A stretch of 64,000 nucleotides of DNA from Stieleria marina (GCA_007741555.1 CP036526.1:2976001-3040000); one strand, 5' to 3'; shown: positions 9,629 through 19,593, counted from the first letter of the stretch. Notes: generated by a model not told the origin, from the sequence alone. Translations and numbers: made by a program.

Positions 9629-11215
9629 ATGCACGCAGACACGTCCCCGTCGGATGCAGCAACTGTGAATCCACCGGTGCGTTGGATGGGAGTCATCCGC
9701 TGCATTGGCCCCGGATTGATCGTTGCAGGTTCGATTGTCGGGAGTGGCGAACTGATCGCGACGACTAAGACGGGTGCCGAAGCCGGATTCAGTTTGCTGT
9801 GGCTGATCTTGCTGGGCTGCGTCGTGAAGGTTTTTGCGCAAATCGAATTAGGGCGTTACGCAATCATTAGCGGCAAGACGACGCTGCTGGCTTTGGACGA
9901 AGTTCCCGGCCCGCGGATCAAAGGACGCGGCAACTGGTTGGTGTGGTACTGGGTGGTAATGTGGGTCGCTAGTATTTCGCAGTTAGGCGGAATTGTGGGT
10001 GGCGTCGGTCAAGCGATGGCGATCAGCGCGCCGCTTTCGCAAATCGGACGCGACTACAATTCGGCGGCCGACGCCGAACAACTTGATCAGTTCGAGCGAT
10101 TTCAAAATTCCACCGTTGGCCAGAGTGGCGAGGACGGGAAATCATCGAATGCGTTTTGGCAATCCTACGACGAAAAATACACACTTGGCAGATCGCGGAA
10201 TCCGTCCGCACCAACTGCCGCAGCGGCACGTACGATGCCACAAGATGCGGCGATCTGGGCGATCTTGATTTCGGTGATCACCAGTATTGTCCTGGTTAAT
10301 GGACGTTACGGAATGATTCAGTCGCTTTCGACGGTCTTGGTCGCGTCGTTCACGGTGCTGACGTGTCTGAATCTGTTCTTGCTGCAAGGGCAGGCAGATT
10401 TTCGTGTCAGCTTGGCCGAATTTTGGTCGGGGTTGACGCCTGGGCCTCCGCAGGATGTCGCCGGTGGCAACTCGATCGGAACCGCGCTGGCGACCTTTGG
10501 CATCATCGGTGTGGGGGCCGCCGAACTGGTTATGTATCCGTACTGGTGTCTCGAAAAAGGCTACGCCAAATTCGCAGGCAAAAACGACGGATCCGAAGCG
10601 TGGGTCAAGCGTGCCAATGGTTGGATGCGAGTCATGCGATTTGACGCATGGGGAGCGATGGTCATCTATACGTTTTCGACGATTGCGTTTTATCTGCTTG
10701 GTGCGGCCGTCTTGCACCGCGTGGGTTTGAATCCCGAAAAGAGTGACATGGTGCGCACGCTGGCAGTGATGTTTCGGCCGGTGTTTTCGCAGTGGGCCGC
10801 CGCCGTGTTTTTGTTTGGTGCGTTCGCGGTTTTGTATTCCACGTTCTTTGTAGCCAATGCAAGCCACGCTCGCACGTTTTCTGATGCAATGCGAGTCGTC
10901 GGGCTGATCGATGACGACGAAGCGACTCGGCAGAAATGGATTCGCATCCTGAGTGGGTTGTTCCCGCTGTTGTGCGTCGTCGTCTATATCGCGTTTCCCG
11001 CGCCGGCACAGTTGGTTTTACTGAGCGGTGTGGCACAGGGAATCATGCTGCCGATGTTGGCCGGTGCGGCGATTTTCTTTCGCTATCGAAGATGCGTGCC
11101 GGGGTTGGCTCCGGGAAAACTGTGGGACGCGATGCTCTGGTTGTCAGCCGCCGCGATGCTGGTGACGGGAATGTGGACGGTGTTTGACAAAGTTCAAGGC
11201 TACTGGGGGCAGTAG
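9629..11215 (+). CDS. Nramp-related multi-pass transporter with altered metal-site motifs
   Basis: ATG 9629 gives 528 residues with about 11-12 hydrophobic helices. The first core helix reads GPGLIVAGSIVGSGELIATTKTG and aligns with TM1 of Nramp/MntH metal transporters, but the canonical metal-binding DPGN is replaced by GSGE. The TM6 region reads GVGAAELVMYPYWCLEKGY, so the usual MPH motif is also lost. A long hydrophilic loop lies around residues 145-195. The family assignment is reasonably safe from the overall pattern (TKTGAEAGFSLLW, AQIELGRYAIISGKT), but the substrate cannot be taken to be manganese or iron. It stands alone, divergent from the RDD operon. Confidence 0.8.
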   Translation: MHADTSPSDAATVNPPVRWMGVIRCIGPGLIVAGSIVGSGELIATTKTGAEAGFSLLWLILLGCVVKVFAQIELGRYAIISGKTTLLALDEVPGPRIKGRGNWLVWYWVVMWVASISQLGGIVGGVGQAMAISAPLSQIGRDYNSAADAEQLDQFERFQNSTVGQSGEDGKSSNAFWQSYDEKYTLGRSRNPSAPTAAAARTMPQDAAIWAILISVITSIVLVNGRYGMIQSLSTVLVASFTVLTCLNLFLLQGQADFRVSLAEFWSGLTPGPPQDVAGGNSIGTALATFGIIGVGAAELVMYPYWCLEKGYAKFAGKNDGSEAWVKRANGWMRVMRFDAWGAMVIYTFSTIAFYLLGAAVLHRVGLNPEKSDMVRTLAVMFRPVFSQWAAAVFLFGAFAVLYSTFFVANASHARTFSDAMRVVGLIDDDEATRQKWIRILSGLFPLLCVVVYIAFPAPAQLVLLSGVAQGIMLPMLAGAAIFFRYRRCVPGLAPGKLWDAMLWLSAAAMLVTGMWTVFDKVQGYWGQ

Positions 11216-11321
11216 AGTCGTTCGTTTTCTGTGCGTGATTTGGTTTGGCGTCGCAGGCGTTTGATATGATCAGGGTATTCCTCTGAATACGGATCGGTCG
11301 TTCCTTATCCGCTAATCGTAA

Positions 11322-12851
11322 ATGAACAGTCCACCTTACCCCCAAACGATTGCTCAGGATCCCATCGCTCAAGTTCCTAGCGTTTGGGATTCCGACGATG
11401 CGAGTCCCGGCGTGGCGAATGCTCGGTCTGCGCGATTGCCAATTCGTTTTACTCGCTTGGGGCTGCATTGTTTGTTTGTGGCAATCTTCGCGATGGCAGG
11501 AGGGGCGATACGCGGATTTAATTTGCTGTTGGTCTTGGCCGGTTTTTTGGTCGCGATCTTGATCATCCAATGGCGATGTTCGCGGCGGGCAATCGAATCG
11601 CTGGGGGTGACGCGAGTTCTGCCCGACGGAGCCTTCGCTGGCACGCCCTTTCGTGTGCAGTACGCAATCCAGAACCGCAGCCGCTGGCTAAACGTCTGGA
11701 TGATCCGCGTGGATGACCATCTGACGGTGGATGGTAGCGGGGGTGCCGTTAATAGCATTTTGTCGAGGATCAATTACGACAGCTTGCGTTCGATCGCCTG
11801 TGGAATCGGCCTCATTCGTATTCAGCAGACGGCGGTTGCCACCTGCGATTGTCTGATCAAGCGACGTGGTCGGTATCGTTTTTTTGATGTTCAACTCTCG
11901 ACGTCATTTCCGTTTGCGCTGCTAAATGGGATCCGCCGAGAATTGTCGGAGGAGACGTTTTGGGTTTTTCCCGAATTGCTGACGCTCGGCCGCGATTGGA
12001 AACAGCATTTGCCAACTCAGTCTGGTAGCGGTGCGGCGACGGCTCGACGCAGCGGTGTCGGCGAAGGGGAGTTTTACGGTTTGCGGCCTTGGCAGCGAGG
12101 CGATAGCCCGCGGCAAATTCATTGGCGGACGACGGCACGTCTTGGCGAACTGGCTGTTCGGCAAACCGAAGAATCGCACTCGGTCGATTTGTGCTTGGTC
12201 GTCGACGCGTACGTGTCGCCAACGGAGGGTGCCGACGCATCCAAGTCGGTTAACACAACGTCCGGGGAACCAGCGGTTCTGGAAACCACGCTTCGACTCG
12301 CTGCCACGCTGGCTGTGCAACTGAGCGAAGATCGCCAAAACCAACTGATGATGCTTGCCGCAGGAAAGGAAATCCACTCATTAGGCGCTCGCGGTAAACG
12401 GTCGTCGCCACGGGACATGCTGCGGCTACTTAGCGATGTGGAAGGTCAACAGGCAAATGATCTGACCGGCGCGATCCAGTCGGCTTGGAGTCTTTCGGGC
12501 GGTCGGCAAAGTTTGGTCGTGTTAAGCACTCGTTCGATCGGCGACGCATTGCAGGCAAGTTCAAGCGACGAGAGCGGCTCACCCGATCTGTCCGAATTGC
12601 TTTCTGCTTGGCGAAGGCGCGCGGATATCAAGTGGATCGACGTATCGGACAACACCAGCAACGGTTGGTTTTCGAACGACACAATGCACGGCAATTGGGG
12701 AGGCCATGTCGTAAGTGGTCGAATGACCAATGCGCAAAAGACCAATCCGCAAGTGACCAATCCGCAAGTGACCAATCCGCGGGCGACGTCCGGCGTCGAA
12801 GCCTTTGCCGATTGGCAAAGGCGCCAGCACGACGATGGGGTCACTCCGTGA
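11322..12851 (+). CDS. DUF58 domain protein
   Basis: The 509-residue protein has two transmembrane helices near residues 45-85 (LHCLFVAIFAMAGGAI, LLLVLAGFLVAILI). The DUF58 signature is GEGEFYGLRPWQRGDSPRQIHWRTTARLGELAVRQ, followed by a VWA-like half (SVDLCLVVDAYVS). DUF58 proteins are the usual clients of MoxR ATPases. The TGA overlaps the GTG of the next gene (GTGA), so this gene and the transglutaminase gene are coupled. Near the C terminus a 15-bp unit is repeated four times (12725-12784), encoding TNAQK-TNPQV-TNPQV-TNPRA. No moxR gene is adjacent; candidates are at 2453 and 34160. Confidence 0.92.
   Translation: MNSPPYPQTIAQDPIAQVPSVWDSDDASPGVANARSARLPIRFTRLGLHCLFVAIFAMAGGAIRGFNLLLVLAGFLVAILIIQWRCSRRAIESLGVTRVLPDGAFAGTPFRVQYAIQNRSRWLNVWMIRVDDHLTVDGSGGAVNSILSRINYDSLRSIACGIGLIRIQQTAVATCDCLIKRRGRYRFFDVQLSTSFPFALLNGIRRELSEETFWVFPELLTLGRDWKQHLPTQSGSGAATARRSGVGEGEFYGLRPWQRGDSPRQIHWRTTARLGELAVRQTEESHSVDLCLVVDAYVSPTEGADASKSVNTTSGEPAVLETTLRLAATLAVQLSEDRQNQLMMLAAGKEIHSLGARGKRSSPRDMLRLLSDVEGQQANDLTGAIQSAWSLSGGRQSLVVLSTRSIGDALQASSSDESGSPDLSELLSAWRRRADIKWIDVSDNTSNGWFSNDTMHGNWGGHVVSGRMTNAQKTNPQVTNPQVTNPRATSGVEAFADWQRRQHDDGVTP
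12725..12784 (+). repeat. 15-bp tandem repeat (4 units) within the DUF58 gene
   Basis: Four consecutive 15-bp units, the middle two identical (GACCAATCCGCAAGT), encode the pentapeptides TNAQK, TNPQV, TNPQV and TNPRA. Copy-number change would keep the reading frame. It lies in a probably disordered C-terminal segment. Confidence 0.9.
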
Positions 12852-15544
12852 AAAACACGTCTAGCCAATCGAAAGCTTCGCGATCGAACCTGCATCAAGC
12901 CGAGTTTTGGTTGCAGTTTTGCTTTGCTGTTATTTCTTGCTTGGGAGGTCTCATTCTGGCTTCGGGGCCAGGTGCCGAAGCGATCCCTGCGATTGCGATC
13001 TCGTTTTCTGTCTTCGGGTTTGTGTTGGTGGATCGGCTCCAGTTGTTTCATTTGCCGCCGATCGGAGCTTATGTGGCGATGGGGTTGGCGGCGGTCTACT
13101 GCGTGGGGAATTTTTGGGACGCGCAGACGACGGGAAACGAGCAGATGATTGCGGTGGCGATGTTGCTTGTTTTGGTGCAGGCGATTTTGATGTTGCAACA
13201 GAAATCGCCTCGCATTTTTGAACAGATCGGTGTTTTCTGTCTGCTGCAATTGGTTGTCGGGGCCGTATTCAATGACGCGATCCATTTTGGTTTGTTGCTT
13301 TCGGTGATCAGCGTTTTTGCCGCCTGGGCACTGAGCCTGATGAGTTCGGTCGCGGCCAGTGAAGGAATCCGATCGCGTGCGGTCAGCCCGCAGGTTGCTC
13401 TAGCATCGCAGGACGTCACGCCAAACCAGGCGCCAAGTTCGTTGGAGGCCCCGGTGATGACGTTGGCCCCGGTGATGACGGAGGTCTCTGATCTTGGTTT
13501 ACGACATCGGTTGGCCGATCACTGGATGTTCCGCCCGATTGGAAACACGGTCGAACGCGTTTCCTGGGTCGTTGCTTGGTCCCCTGATTCGGTTCCTTCG
13601 CTGGCCGGTGCGTCATCGAAACTGCAGGTGTTCGGGATGTGTGCGTTGACGCCTGCCATTCTGTTGGTGACGGCGTTGTTCTTTTACGGTTTGCCCCGGA
13701 CGACTAGTGCGTCGCGGTTGGGAAGTCGCGGCAACGCATTGGTTGGTTTTTCAGACACGGTTCGTCTGGACCAATTTGGGCAAATGCTGCAAAGTTCGGC
13801 AACGGCGCTGCGTTTTACTATGACCGATCGACGAACGGGATCGTCCTACATTCCGACCAGCGAAATCTATTTGCGTGGGCGCGTATTGGAAAATTACGAG
13901 CCTGATTTTTCTCTCAGTCGTCCCGTGTCAACGTGGAACGCAGTTCCACTAGGCCGGATCAGTGGTTCGCAACGTTTGCCGCTGGAGTTCACCGCGTCGC
14001 AAATCAGCGACAGGCAGCTTTATGATGGCGTCGATGTCAACGTTTCTTGCAACGCGATGAAGCAGGCGTCTTTGTTTGCGATCGCGCCGTATCACGTCAC
14101 TGGCAAGTCAAAGAAAATTGTGCACGCTGTCGATCGCTGGACTCTGACGCGAAAAGATCGCAATATGATCGCCTATCCAGCGATCGATTATGGGTTCGGG
14201 ACAAACGCTTTTTTTCAGGGGCAGCAATCCGCTGTCGTGACACGTACTTCGACGCTAGGCCGGATGTTGTCCAGCACGATCGCAGGCCAGGATTCTGCCG
14301 CGCTGTCGACGGAAGTAAAGGCAGCGACAAAGGCCGGCGATCGTGTGATTGATCTCAGTTATGCGGCCAGGTCGCGAACGTATCGACCCGATTCATACCT
14401 TTCGGATTTGACAGAATTTGATGATGCGGCCATGCCGACTTTGCAACGTCTTGCGCAAGACATGTTGTCGTCGATTCCCCCCAGTCAGCGAACAACCGAA
14501 GTCATTGCAAAAGCATTCGAACGTCATTTGGCGGTCGCTGGTGGATACCAATACACTCTGAATTTGGATTCGGAAGTGCCGCCAGGAACGGATCCCATTG
14601 AACAATTCGTAGCGGTCGACAAACGAGGACATTGCCAGTATTTCGCATCGGCACTCGCGATGATGTTGCGCGCGGTCAATATTCCGGCGCGGTTGGTGGT
14701 CGGTTATCGGACGGCTGAATACAACGATTTGGGGCAGTACTTTGTTGCAAGGCAATTGCACGCGCACGCTTGGGTCGAAGCGCTGATCGACCGCGACCAG
14801 CTTGACGAATCACATCGTTTGTTTGGGCAAGCCCCCAGCAGCGAGTATTGGTTGCGGCTGGATCCTACGCCCGGCGACAGTGAGATGCCGGATCGTTCTG
14901 GGGGCAACGTCGATCAAGTCATTGATATGGCAGAAAACCTCTGGGACAAGTACGTGGTGACAATGGACGCCGATCGCCAGCCGGATGCGGTTACTGGAAT
15001 TTCGCAGCAGTCTTTTTTCAGTGCCCTGGTCCAAGGCGCGTCGAAGTCCGTCATGCGTCTGCGTCGCGGTCAGTTGGGGACTGGGATTCGGCTAGGCGGC
15101 TGGTCGTCCCTGCCGGGAGTCTTCTCTTGGCCAGCAGCTGTGATGGCAGTCATTCTAGGGATTGGTTTCATTGGATTGGCAAAACGGCTTCGGTCGTGGC
15201 TGATTCGGCGTAAAAAGCAGCAAAAGTCAAACTCAGAGGCTGACAAACCCAGTGTCGCCTTTTACGCTGACGCTCTCGATGAACTCTCCCGAATCGGACT
15301 CCATCGTCAAGCCGACGAAACGCCCGACGAATTTGTAAGCAGTGCATTGCGACATGCATCCGGTGCCGAATTGGTGGCTCCTTTGCAGGTCGTCACAGAA
15401 GCGTTTTATAGTGCCTGTTACAACGAGGGAGATGCATTGTCACTATCGAGAGATGAAATTGACGGCGAGCAGAAGCTGTCACTGGCCATCGAAAAACTGA
15501 ACAGCGGTGTTCGATCGATTCTTGATCAACCGCGTCCGCGTTGA
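12848..15544 (+). CDS. TgpA-like membrane transglutaminase (DUF3488 / transglutaminase core / DUF4129)
   Basis: The GTG at 12848 overlaps the stop of the DUF58 gene by 4 bp and gives 898 residues. The N-terminal third has about seven hydrophobic helices (DUF3488-like). A periplasmic transglutaminase-like core follows, with catalytic Cys about residue 596 in RGHCQYFASALAMMLR and His about residue 640 in HAHAWVE; LDPTPGD should hold the Asp. A last transmembrane helix is followed by a cytoplasmic DUF4129 region (FYADALDELSRIGL). DUF58 plus TgpA is a standard pair with a MoxR ATPase. The physiological substrate is unknown. An 18-bp direct repeat occurs at about 13446-13483. Confidence 0.92.
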   Translation: MKNTSSQSKASRSNLHQAEFWLQFCFAVISCLGGLILASGPGAEAIPAIAISFSVFGFVLVDRLQLFHLPPIGAYVAMGLAAVYCVGNFWDAQTTGNEQMIAVAMLLVLVQAILMLQQKSPRIFEQIGVFCLLQLVVGAVFNDAIHFGLLLSVISVFAAWALSLMSSVAASEGIRSRAVSPQVALASQDVTPNQAPSSLEAPVMTLAPVMTEVSDLGLRHRLADHWMFRPIGNTVERVSWVVAWSPDSVPSLAGASSKLQVFGMCALTPAILLVTALFFYGLPRTTSASRLGSRGNALVGFSDTVRLDQFGQMLQSSATALRFTMTDRRTGSSYIPTSEIYLRGRVLENYEPDFSLSRPVSTWNAVPLGRISGSQRLPLEFTASQISDRQLYDGVDVNVSCNAMKQASLFAIAPYHVTGKSKKIVHAVDRWTLTRKDRNMIAYPAIDYGFGTNAFFQGQQSAVVTRTSTLGRMLSSTIAGQDSAALSTEVKAATKAGDRVIDLSYAARSRTYRPDSYLSDLTEFDDAAMPTLQRLAQDMLSSIPPSQRTTEVIAKAFERHLAVAGGYQYTLNLDSEVPPGTDPIEQFVAVDKRGHCQYFASALAMMLRAVNIPARLVVGYRTAEYNDLGQYFVARQLHAHAWVEALIDRDQLDESHRLFGQAPSSEYWLRLDPTPGDSEMPDRSGGNVDQVIDMAENLWDKYVVTMDADRQPDAVTGISQQSFFSALVQGASKSVMRLRRGQLGTGIRLGGWSSLPGVFSWPAAVMAVILGIGFIGLAKRLRSWLIRRKKQQKSNSEADKPSVAFYADALDELSRIGLHRQADETPDEFVSSALRHASGAELVAPLQVVTEAFYSACYNEGDALSLSRDEIDGEQKLSLAIEKLNSGVRSILDQPRPR

Positions 15545-15554
15545 GAATTGTGTT

Positions 15555-16229
15555 TTGATTATTACCATCGATGGACCGGCAGGAGCCGGCAAGAGTAGCA
15601 TCGCGCATCAAGTTGCCGATCGTCTGGGGTTCGACTTTCTGGACACAGGGGCAATGTATCGCGCAGTCACTTACGGCGCGTTAAGCTCGGATATCCAGAT
15701 GGATGATGCCGACAGTCTCAGTCGCTTTGCGGCTCAAATTCAGCTGCGGTGGTGTGACCAAAAAATCTTGCTCAATGGAATCGACGTTTCCGACAAAATT
15801 CGGACCCCCGATGTAACGAAAGCGATTCGATTCTTGGCCGACATTCCCGCTGTACGTGATCAGTTGTCACAGCACATGCGGCGAATCGCTGATGATCACG
15901 ACATCGTCACTGAAGGTCGCGATCAGGGAACCGAAGTTTTTCCAAACGCGCAGTGCAAAGTCTTTTTGACAGCGACCCCCGAAGAGCGCGCTCGCCGGAG
16001 GCAACAGCAGTTGGCCGATGCGGGACAGACTCTCAGCGTGGAAGAAATTTTGTTGGCGCAAAACCAACGTGACTTAGAAGACCGCATGCGAGCGGTCGGT
16101 CGCTTGCGAGCGGCGTCCGACGCCGTCGTCATCCAAAGCGATGGATTGACGCCCGATGAAGTTCTCGAAAAAGTTCTGGCGACCGTGGAAGTCTGCATTG
16201 AACGTCAGCGATCGAACGTCAGCGATTGA
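15555..16229 (+). CDS. cmk: Cytidylate kinase
   Basis: The protein phosphorylates CMP/dCMP with ATP. TTG at 15555 gives 224 residues beginning (M)IITIDGPAGAGKSSIA, the usual cmk N terminus with the P-loop at residues 6-16; a longer frame would lie inside the transglutaminase gene. Further signatures are LDTGAMYRAVTYGAL, EGRDQGTEVFPNAQCKVFLTA (canonical GRDIGTVVFP, here with Gln) and RDLEDRMRAVGRL. GAGAA lies 7 bases upstream of the TTG. The gene is 10 bp after the TgpA gene and probably co-transcribed with it. Confidence 0.93.
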   Translation: MIITIDGPAGAGKSSIAHQVADRLGFDFLDTGAMYRAVTYGALSSDIQMDDADSLSRFAAQIQLRWCDQKILLNGIDVSDKIRTPDVTKAIRFLADIPAVRDQLSQHMRRIADDHDIVTEGRDQGTEVFPNAQCKVFLTATPEERARRRQQQLADAGQTLSVEEILLAQNQRDLEDRMRAVGRLRAASDAVVIQSDGLTPDEVLEKVLATVEVCIERQRSNVSD

Positions 16230-16373
16230 AACTGGGCCAGTAGCCCAATTGCGATTCGCGGAAAACGAATCGCACGTGATCCATGATCCTGGCAGCATTG
16301 CGTTGCCTGCAATGCTCGGTGCAAACTTGGTGACGTCACGTTGGTTGGTGACGTCGCGTTGGATTGGCAGTCC

Positions 16374-17798
16374 TTAGATCAGCTTGGTCTTACCGGGAAC
16401 CGCATAGCCTGGGCTTTCCAGTTCTGCATCCATGTCAAAGTCTTCAGGGAACAGCGACAATTCGGATTTCTCCGATACAAATTCCCAGTCGACGTTTTGC
16501 CCCGTGTAGGCTGCCATGCGTCCCAGGATCGCGGTTAGCGAACTGTCGGCGGTTTGTTTCAGTTCTACGATCGGTTCGTTGTTCAAGATCGAATCGACCA
16601 GATCTTTGTGCTCTTGTTTGTACGCGGCACCGATGTCGCCTTTCATGGACCAAGTTTCGTTTCCTTCACGATCGCTGATGCTGGCACCTTTGTTGCCACC
16701 ATGAATCGTGCAGGTTCCTTTGGTGCCGTAAATAACGTTGCTGGTTTCGCCCTTGGTGTTGGGGATTTGCCGGCACATAAACGAACAAGGCCGGTTGCCC
16801 GAGTACATAAAATCGACTTCGACATTGTCCCACATCTCACTGTCATCAGGACGAGTAAATCGACCACCTGACCCGTAAGCTGAAACCGGTGGTCCGCCCA
16901 TTACCCAGTTCATTGTGTCGATGTTGTGAACCGCTTGTTCAGCGATCTGGTCGCCTGAGAGCCACACAAAGTGCATCCAGTTGTAAAGTTGGTACTGCGT
17001 GTCGCTCATGCCTTCGATGCGATTCTTGTACCAGATGCCGGTGCTGCAGTATCGCATTTGCGAACTGACAATATCACCGATCTCACCATCGTGAATTCGC
17101 TTGATTGCTTCGACGTAGTTTGCCTGGCGTCGATACTGCGTACCGGTGACAATCGAAGTCTTGTTGGCTTCCGCTTTGGCGTGCGCCCACAGACAAGTTT
17201 TGTAGCCAGCTGGATCGACGCAGGTTGGTTTTTCCGCAAACACGTGTTTGCCAGCGTCAACTGCTTCGGCCACGTACTGCGGTCGAAAACCTGGAGGCGT
17301 CGCAAACAGAACTAGGTCGATCTCCGAATCATCCAGAATCCGTTTGTACGAATCGATTCCGGTGTGCAGCTTGCTGTCGTCGATTGCGACCTTTTCTTCG
17401 TAACGTGCGATGCCTTTGCGCAAATTGGCGGGTTTCTTTTCGTCGACGTCGGCAATGGCAACCACGCGGATCTTGTCGTTGATCGTCAGCGTGTCGTTCA
17501 TGGCACCGCCACCACGTCCTCCAGCGCCAACAAGCCCGATTCGTACGTAGTCTTTGGATACATCGACCGGTTCAGCACCGCGGACAGCGCGGGTCGCTCC
17601 CAAGCCGCTTGCGACGACGGCTGATGCCGCCGTGCCAGCTTTCAAAAAGTTTCGCCGCGTCGGCTGAGACGTTGTTTGACTTGGTTGATCCGATGACGGA
17701 TGCTGAGGTGCGTCGTTTGGTAACGCGGCAGACGACGACTCGGGACGCGACGACTTATTGGTGGGCGATGTGTTTTTTGGCGACTGAGAGTTGGGCAT
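16374..17798 (-). CDS. Tat-exported Gfo/Idh/MocA family oxidoreductase
   Basis: The 474 residues start with an unusually long Ser/Pro-rich region of 47 residues, then a twin-arginine signal (TRRNFLKAGTAASAVVASG). The NAD(P)-binding fold begins at VRIGLVGAGGRGGGAMN, and the family motif EKPTCVDPAGYK carries the conserved Lys. The C-terminal half (MRYCSTGIWYKN, NWVMGGPPVSAYGSGGRF) is the alpha/beta substrate domain. Members in planctomycetes are thought to act on sugars in the periplasm, with prebound cofactor; the substrate here is unknown. It diverges from the neighbouring sulfatase gene, so a shared catabolic role is possible but not proven. Confidence 0.9.
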   Translation of the reverse strand: MPNSQSPKNTSPTNKSSRPESSSAALPNDAPQHPSSDQPSQTTSQPTRRNFLKAGTAASAVVASGLGATRAVRGAEPVDVSKDYVRIGLVGAGGRGGGAMNDTLTINDKIRVVAIADVDEKKPANLRKGIARYEEKVAIDDSKLHTGIDSYKRILDDSEIDLVLFATPPGFRPQYVAEAVDAGKHVFAEKPTCVDPAGYKTCLWAHAKAEANKTSIVTGTQYRRQANYVEAIKRIHDGEIGDIVSSQMRYCSTGIWYKNRIEGMSDTQYQLYNWMHFVWLSGDQIAEQAVHNIDTMNWVMGGPPVSAYGSGGRFTRPDDSEMWDNVEVDFMYSGNRPCSFMCRQIPNTKGETSNVIYGTKGTCTIHGGNKGASISDREGNETWSMKGDIGAAYKQEHKDLVDSILNNEPIVELKQTADSSLTAILGRMAAYTGQNVDWEFVSEKSELSLFPEDFDMDAELESPGYAVPGKTKLI

Positions 17799-17879
17799 GC
17801 GGGGGCCTTTCGATGGAAAGTGGTTGGGTCAGTCTCGAGGGAGAGTAACATCCTAGTAAAAATGAAGGACTCGTGTTTG

Positions 17880-19409
17880 ATGCGTCAAATGGTTCGATCA
17901 AAAAAGACCCTAGTTTACGCGTTGGCGTTTGCGATGGGCTGCGTCATGGTTGCAGACGCCAAGGTTGCGTGTGCAGATGATGTCGTTGCCAAGCCCGCCG
18001 CCAGGCCCAATTTTATCGTCGTCTTTTGCGACAACTTGGGCTACGGCGATATTCAGCCGTTCGGCTCCACGGTGCATCGTACGCCGCACCTGAATCGGAT
18101 GGCAATGGAAGGTCGTCGATTCACTCATTTTTGTGTCACCGCCGGCGTGTGTACGCCATCGCGCAGTAGTTTAATCACCGGCTGTTACGCGCAGCGAGTC
18201 GGCATGCACGACAATCCTCGTGATGGACAAGTTCTTCGGCCGATCTCGCCGTACGGACTGAATCCCGACGAAGTGACAATCGCCGAAGTCCTTCGTGACG
18301 CGGGCTATGCGACGGGGATGGTTGGCAAGTGGCATTTGGGGGATCAAAAAGAGTTTTTGCCGACGCGGCAAGGGTTCGATTGGTTCTACGGCATTCCTTA
18401 CAGCGACGACATGACAGCCGCGGTAGGCAAACGACTTGCGCCTCGATTTGAAGGCGATCGATGGCCGCCGCTGCCATTGATGGAAAATGATCGCGTGATC
18501 CAGTCGCCCGTCGACCGCGATGGTCTGACGCGTCACTACACGGACAAAGCGATCGGGTTTATCCAAGACCATCAAAGCGAACCGTTCTTCTTGTATTTGC
18601 CCCAGGCCATGCCCGGCAGCACGCGGACGCCGTTTGCGAGTCCGCAGTTCAAAGGCAAAAGCAATAATGGACCCTGGGGCGATTCGATCGAAGAACTGGA
18701 TTGGTCGATGGGCAAAATCTTGGATGAACTTGTACGGTTAAAAATCGATCGCCAAACACTGGTGATTTGGACCAGCGACAACGGAGCGCCAATGGACCGC
18801 GACATGACCAAGTTGACACGCGGCACCAATCGACCACTTCACGGCCGGGGTTACACCACCAGCGAAGGTGCGTTTCGTGTGCCGACGTTGATGTGGTGGC
18901 CCGGTACCATTCCCGCCAACAGTGTCTGCACGGAACTGGCGACGACGATGGATTTGCTGCCAACCTTTGTCGATCTTGGCGGCGACCGGGGCGTTCGCGA
19001 GGGCAGGTCCCGTCATGGCAAGTTGGGTCACACCGTCGATGGCAAAGTGATCACCGATCTGATCAAGGCTTTGCCCGGGGCCAAGTCGCCCTACGAAGCT
19101 TTTTACTACTACGAACGCGACCAGCTGCAAGCCGTTCGCAGCGGTCCGTGGAAACTGTTCGTTCCTCTCACCGAATTTGTGAAGCATCCGCACTATCGAA
19201 CCAGCGAGACGGCCGAGGCCTTGTTGTTCAATGTCGTCACGGACGTAGGGTGCAAACAAAACGTCGCTGGCAAACACCCTGCAGTCGTGCGTCGGTTGAT
19301 GGACTTGGCACAAGAAGCCAGAAAGGACCTGGGGGACCGCGGAGTTTCCGGGGCTGGTCAGCGATCAGCGGGACGCATCGACCAGCCCGTTCCGCTTTCG
19401 ATGAAATAG
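17880..19409 (+). CDS. Secreted type I sulfatase
   Basis: ATG 17880 is my preferred start (GAAGGA about 10 bases upstream) and opens a signal peptide; ATG 17862 is an alternative. The 509-residue protein has the sulfatase signature VCTPSRSSLITG, in which Cys91 would become formylglycine, and the downstream ATGMVGKWHLG. The metal-binding segment reads VFCDNLGYGD, with DN instead of the usual DD. TSDNGAPMDRD supplies the other metal ligands. It hydrolyses a sulfate ester, probably from algal polysaccharide, but the substrate cannot be read. An anaerobic or FGE-type maturase is needed and is not in this window. Confidence 0.92.
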   Translation: MRQMVRSKKTLVYALAFAMGCVMVADAKVACADDVVAKPAARPNFIVVFCDNLGYGDIQPFGSTVHRTPHLNRMAMEGRRFTHFCVTAGVCTPSRSSLITGCYAQRVGMHDNPRDGQVLRPISPYGLNPDEVTIAEVLRDAGYATGMVGKWHLGDQKEFLPTRQGFDWFYGIPYSDDMTAAVGKRLAPRFEGDRWPPLPLMENDRVIQSPVDRDGLTRHYTDKAIGFIQDHQSEPFFLYLPQAMPGSTRTPFASPQFKGKSNNGPWGDSIEELDWSMGKILDELVRLKIDRQTLVIWTSDNGAPMDRDMTKLTRGTNRPLHGRGYTTSEGAFRVPTLMWWPGTIPANSVCTELATTMDLLPTFVDLGGDRGVREGRSRHGKLGHTVDGKVITDLIKALPGAKSPYEAFYYYERDQLQAVRSGPWKLFVPLTEFVKHPHYRTSETAEALLFNVVTDVGCKQNVAGKHPAVVRRLMDLAQEARKDLGDRGVSGAGQRSAGRIDQPVPLSMK

Positions 19410-19556
19410 CCTGGCACGGTCGGCTGGCAGCGATGCAAGGTGACGCGTCATCTGACAGATCGCGCGGCGAAGCTTCGTTCTGGCGGCTGCGTGCCTGGCA
19501 ACATGGCGGGCTAGGAGAGTCTTGGCGCAGAACGCTGTCCAACTAGCGCACGAAAA

Positions 19557-19593
19557 AACCCCGATGATTTTTCAATCACCGGGGTTCTTTTTC
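19557..19593. terminator. Bidirectional rho-independent terminator
   Basis: A 13-bp stem (19557-19569 with 19574-19586, one mismatch, core AACCCCG/CGGGGTT) has a TTTC loop. It is followed by CTTTTTTCG on the plus strand and preceded by CGAAAAAA, giving a U-tract on either strand. It lies between the plus-strand sulfatase gene and the minus-strand Cys-rich gene, which converge here. Confidence 0.88.

Noticed and set aside
10142-10867. A 241-codon minus-strand frame inside the Nramp-like gene, and a 279-codon one at 12446-13285.
   Set aside because: They are antisense shadows of well-supported plus-strand genes, Arg/His/Gln-rich as expected for GC-biased reverse frames.
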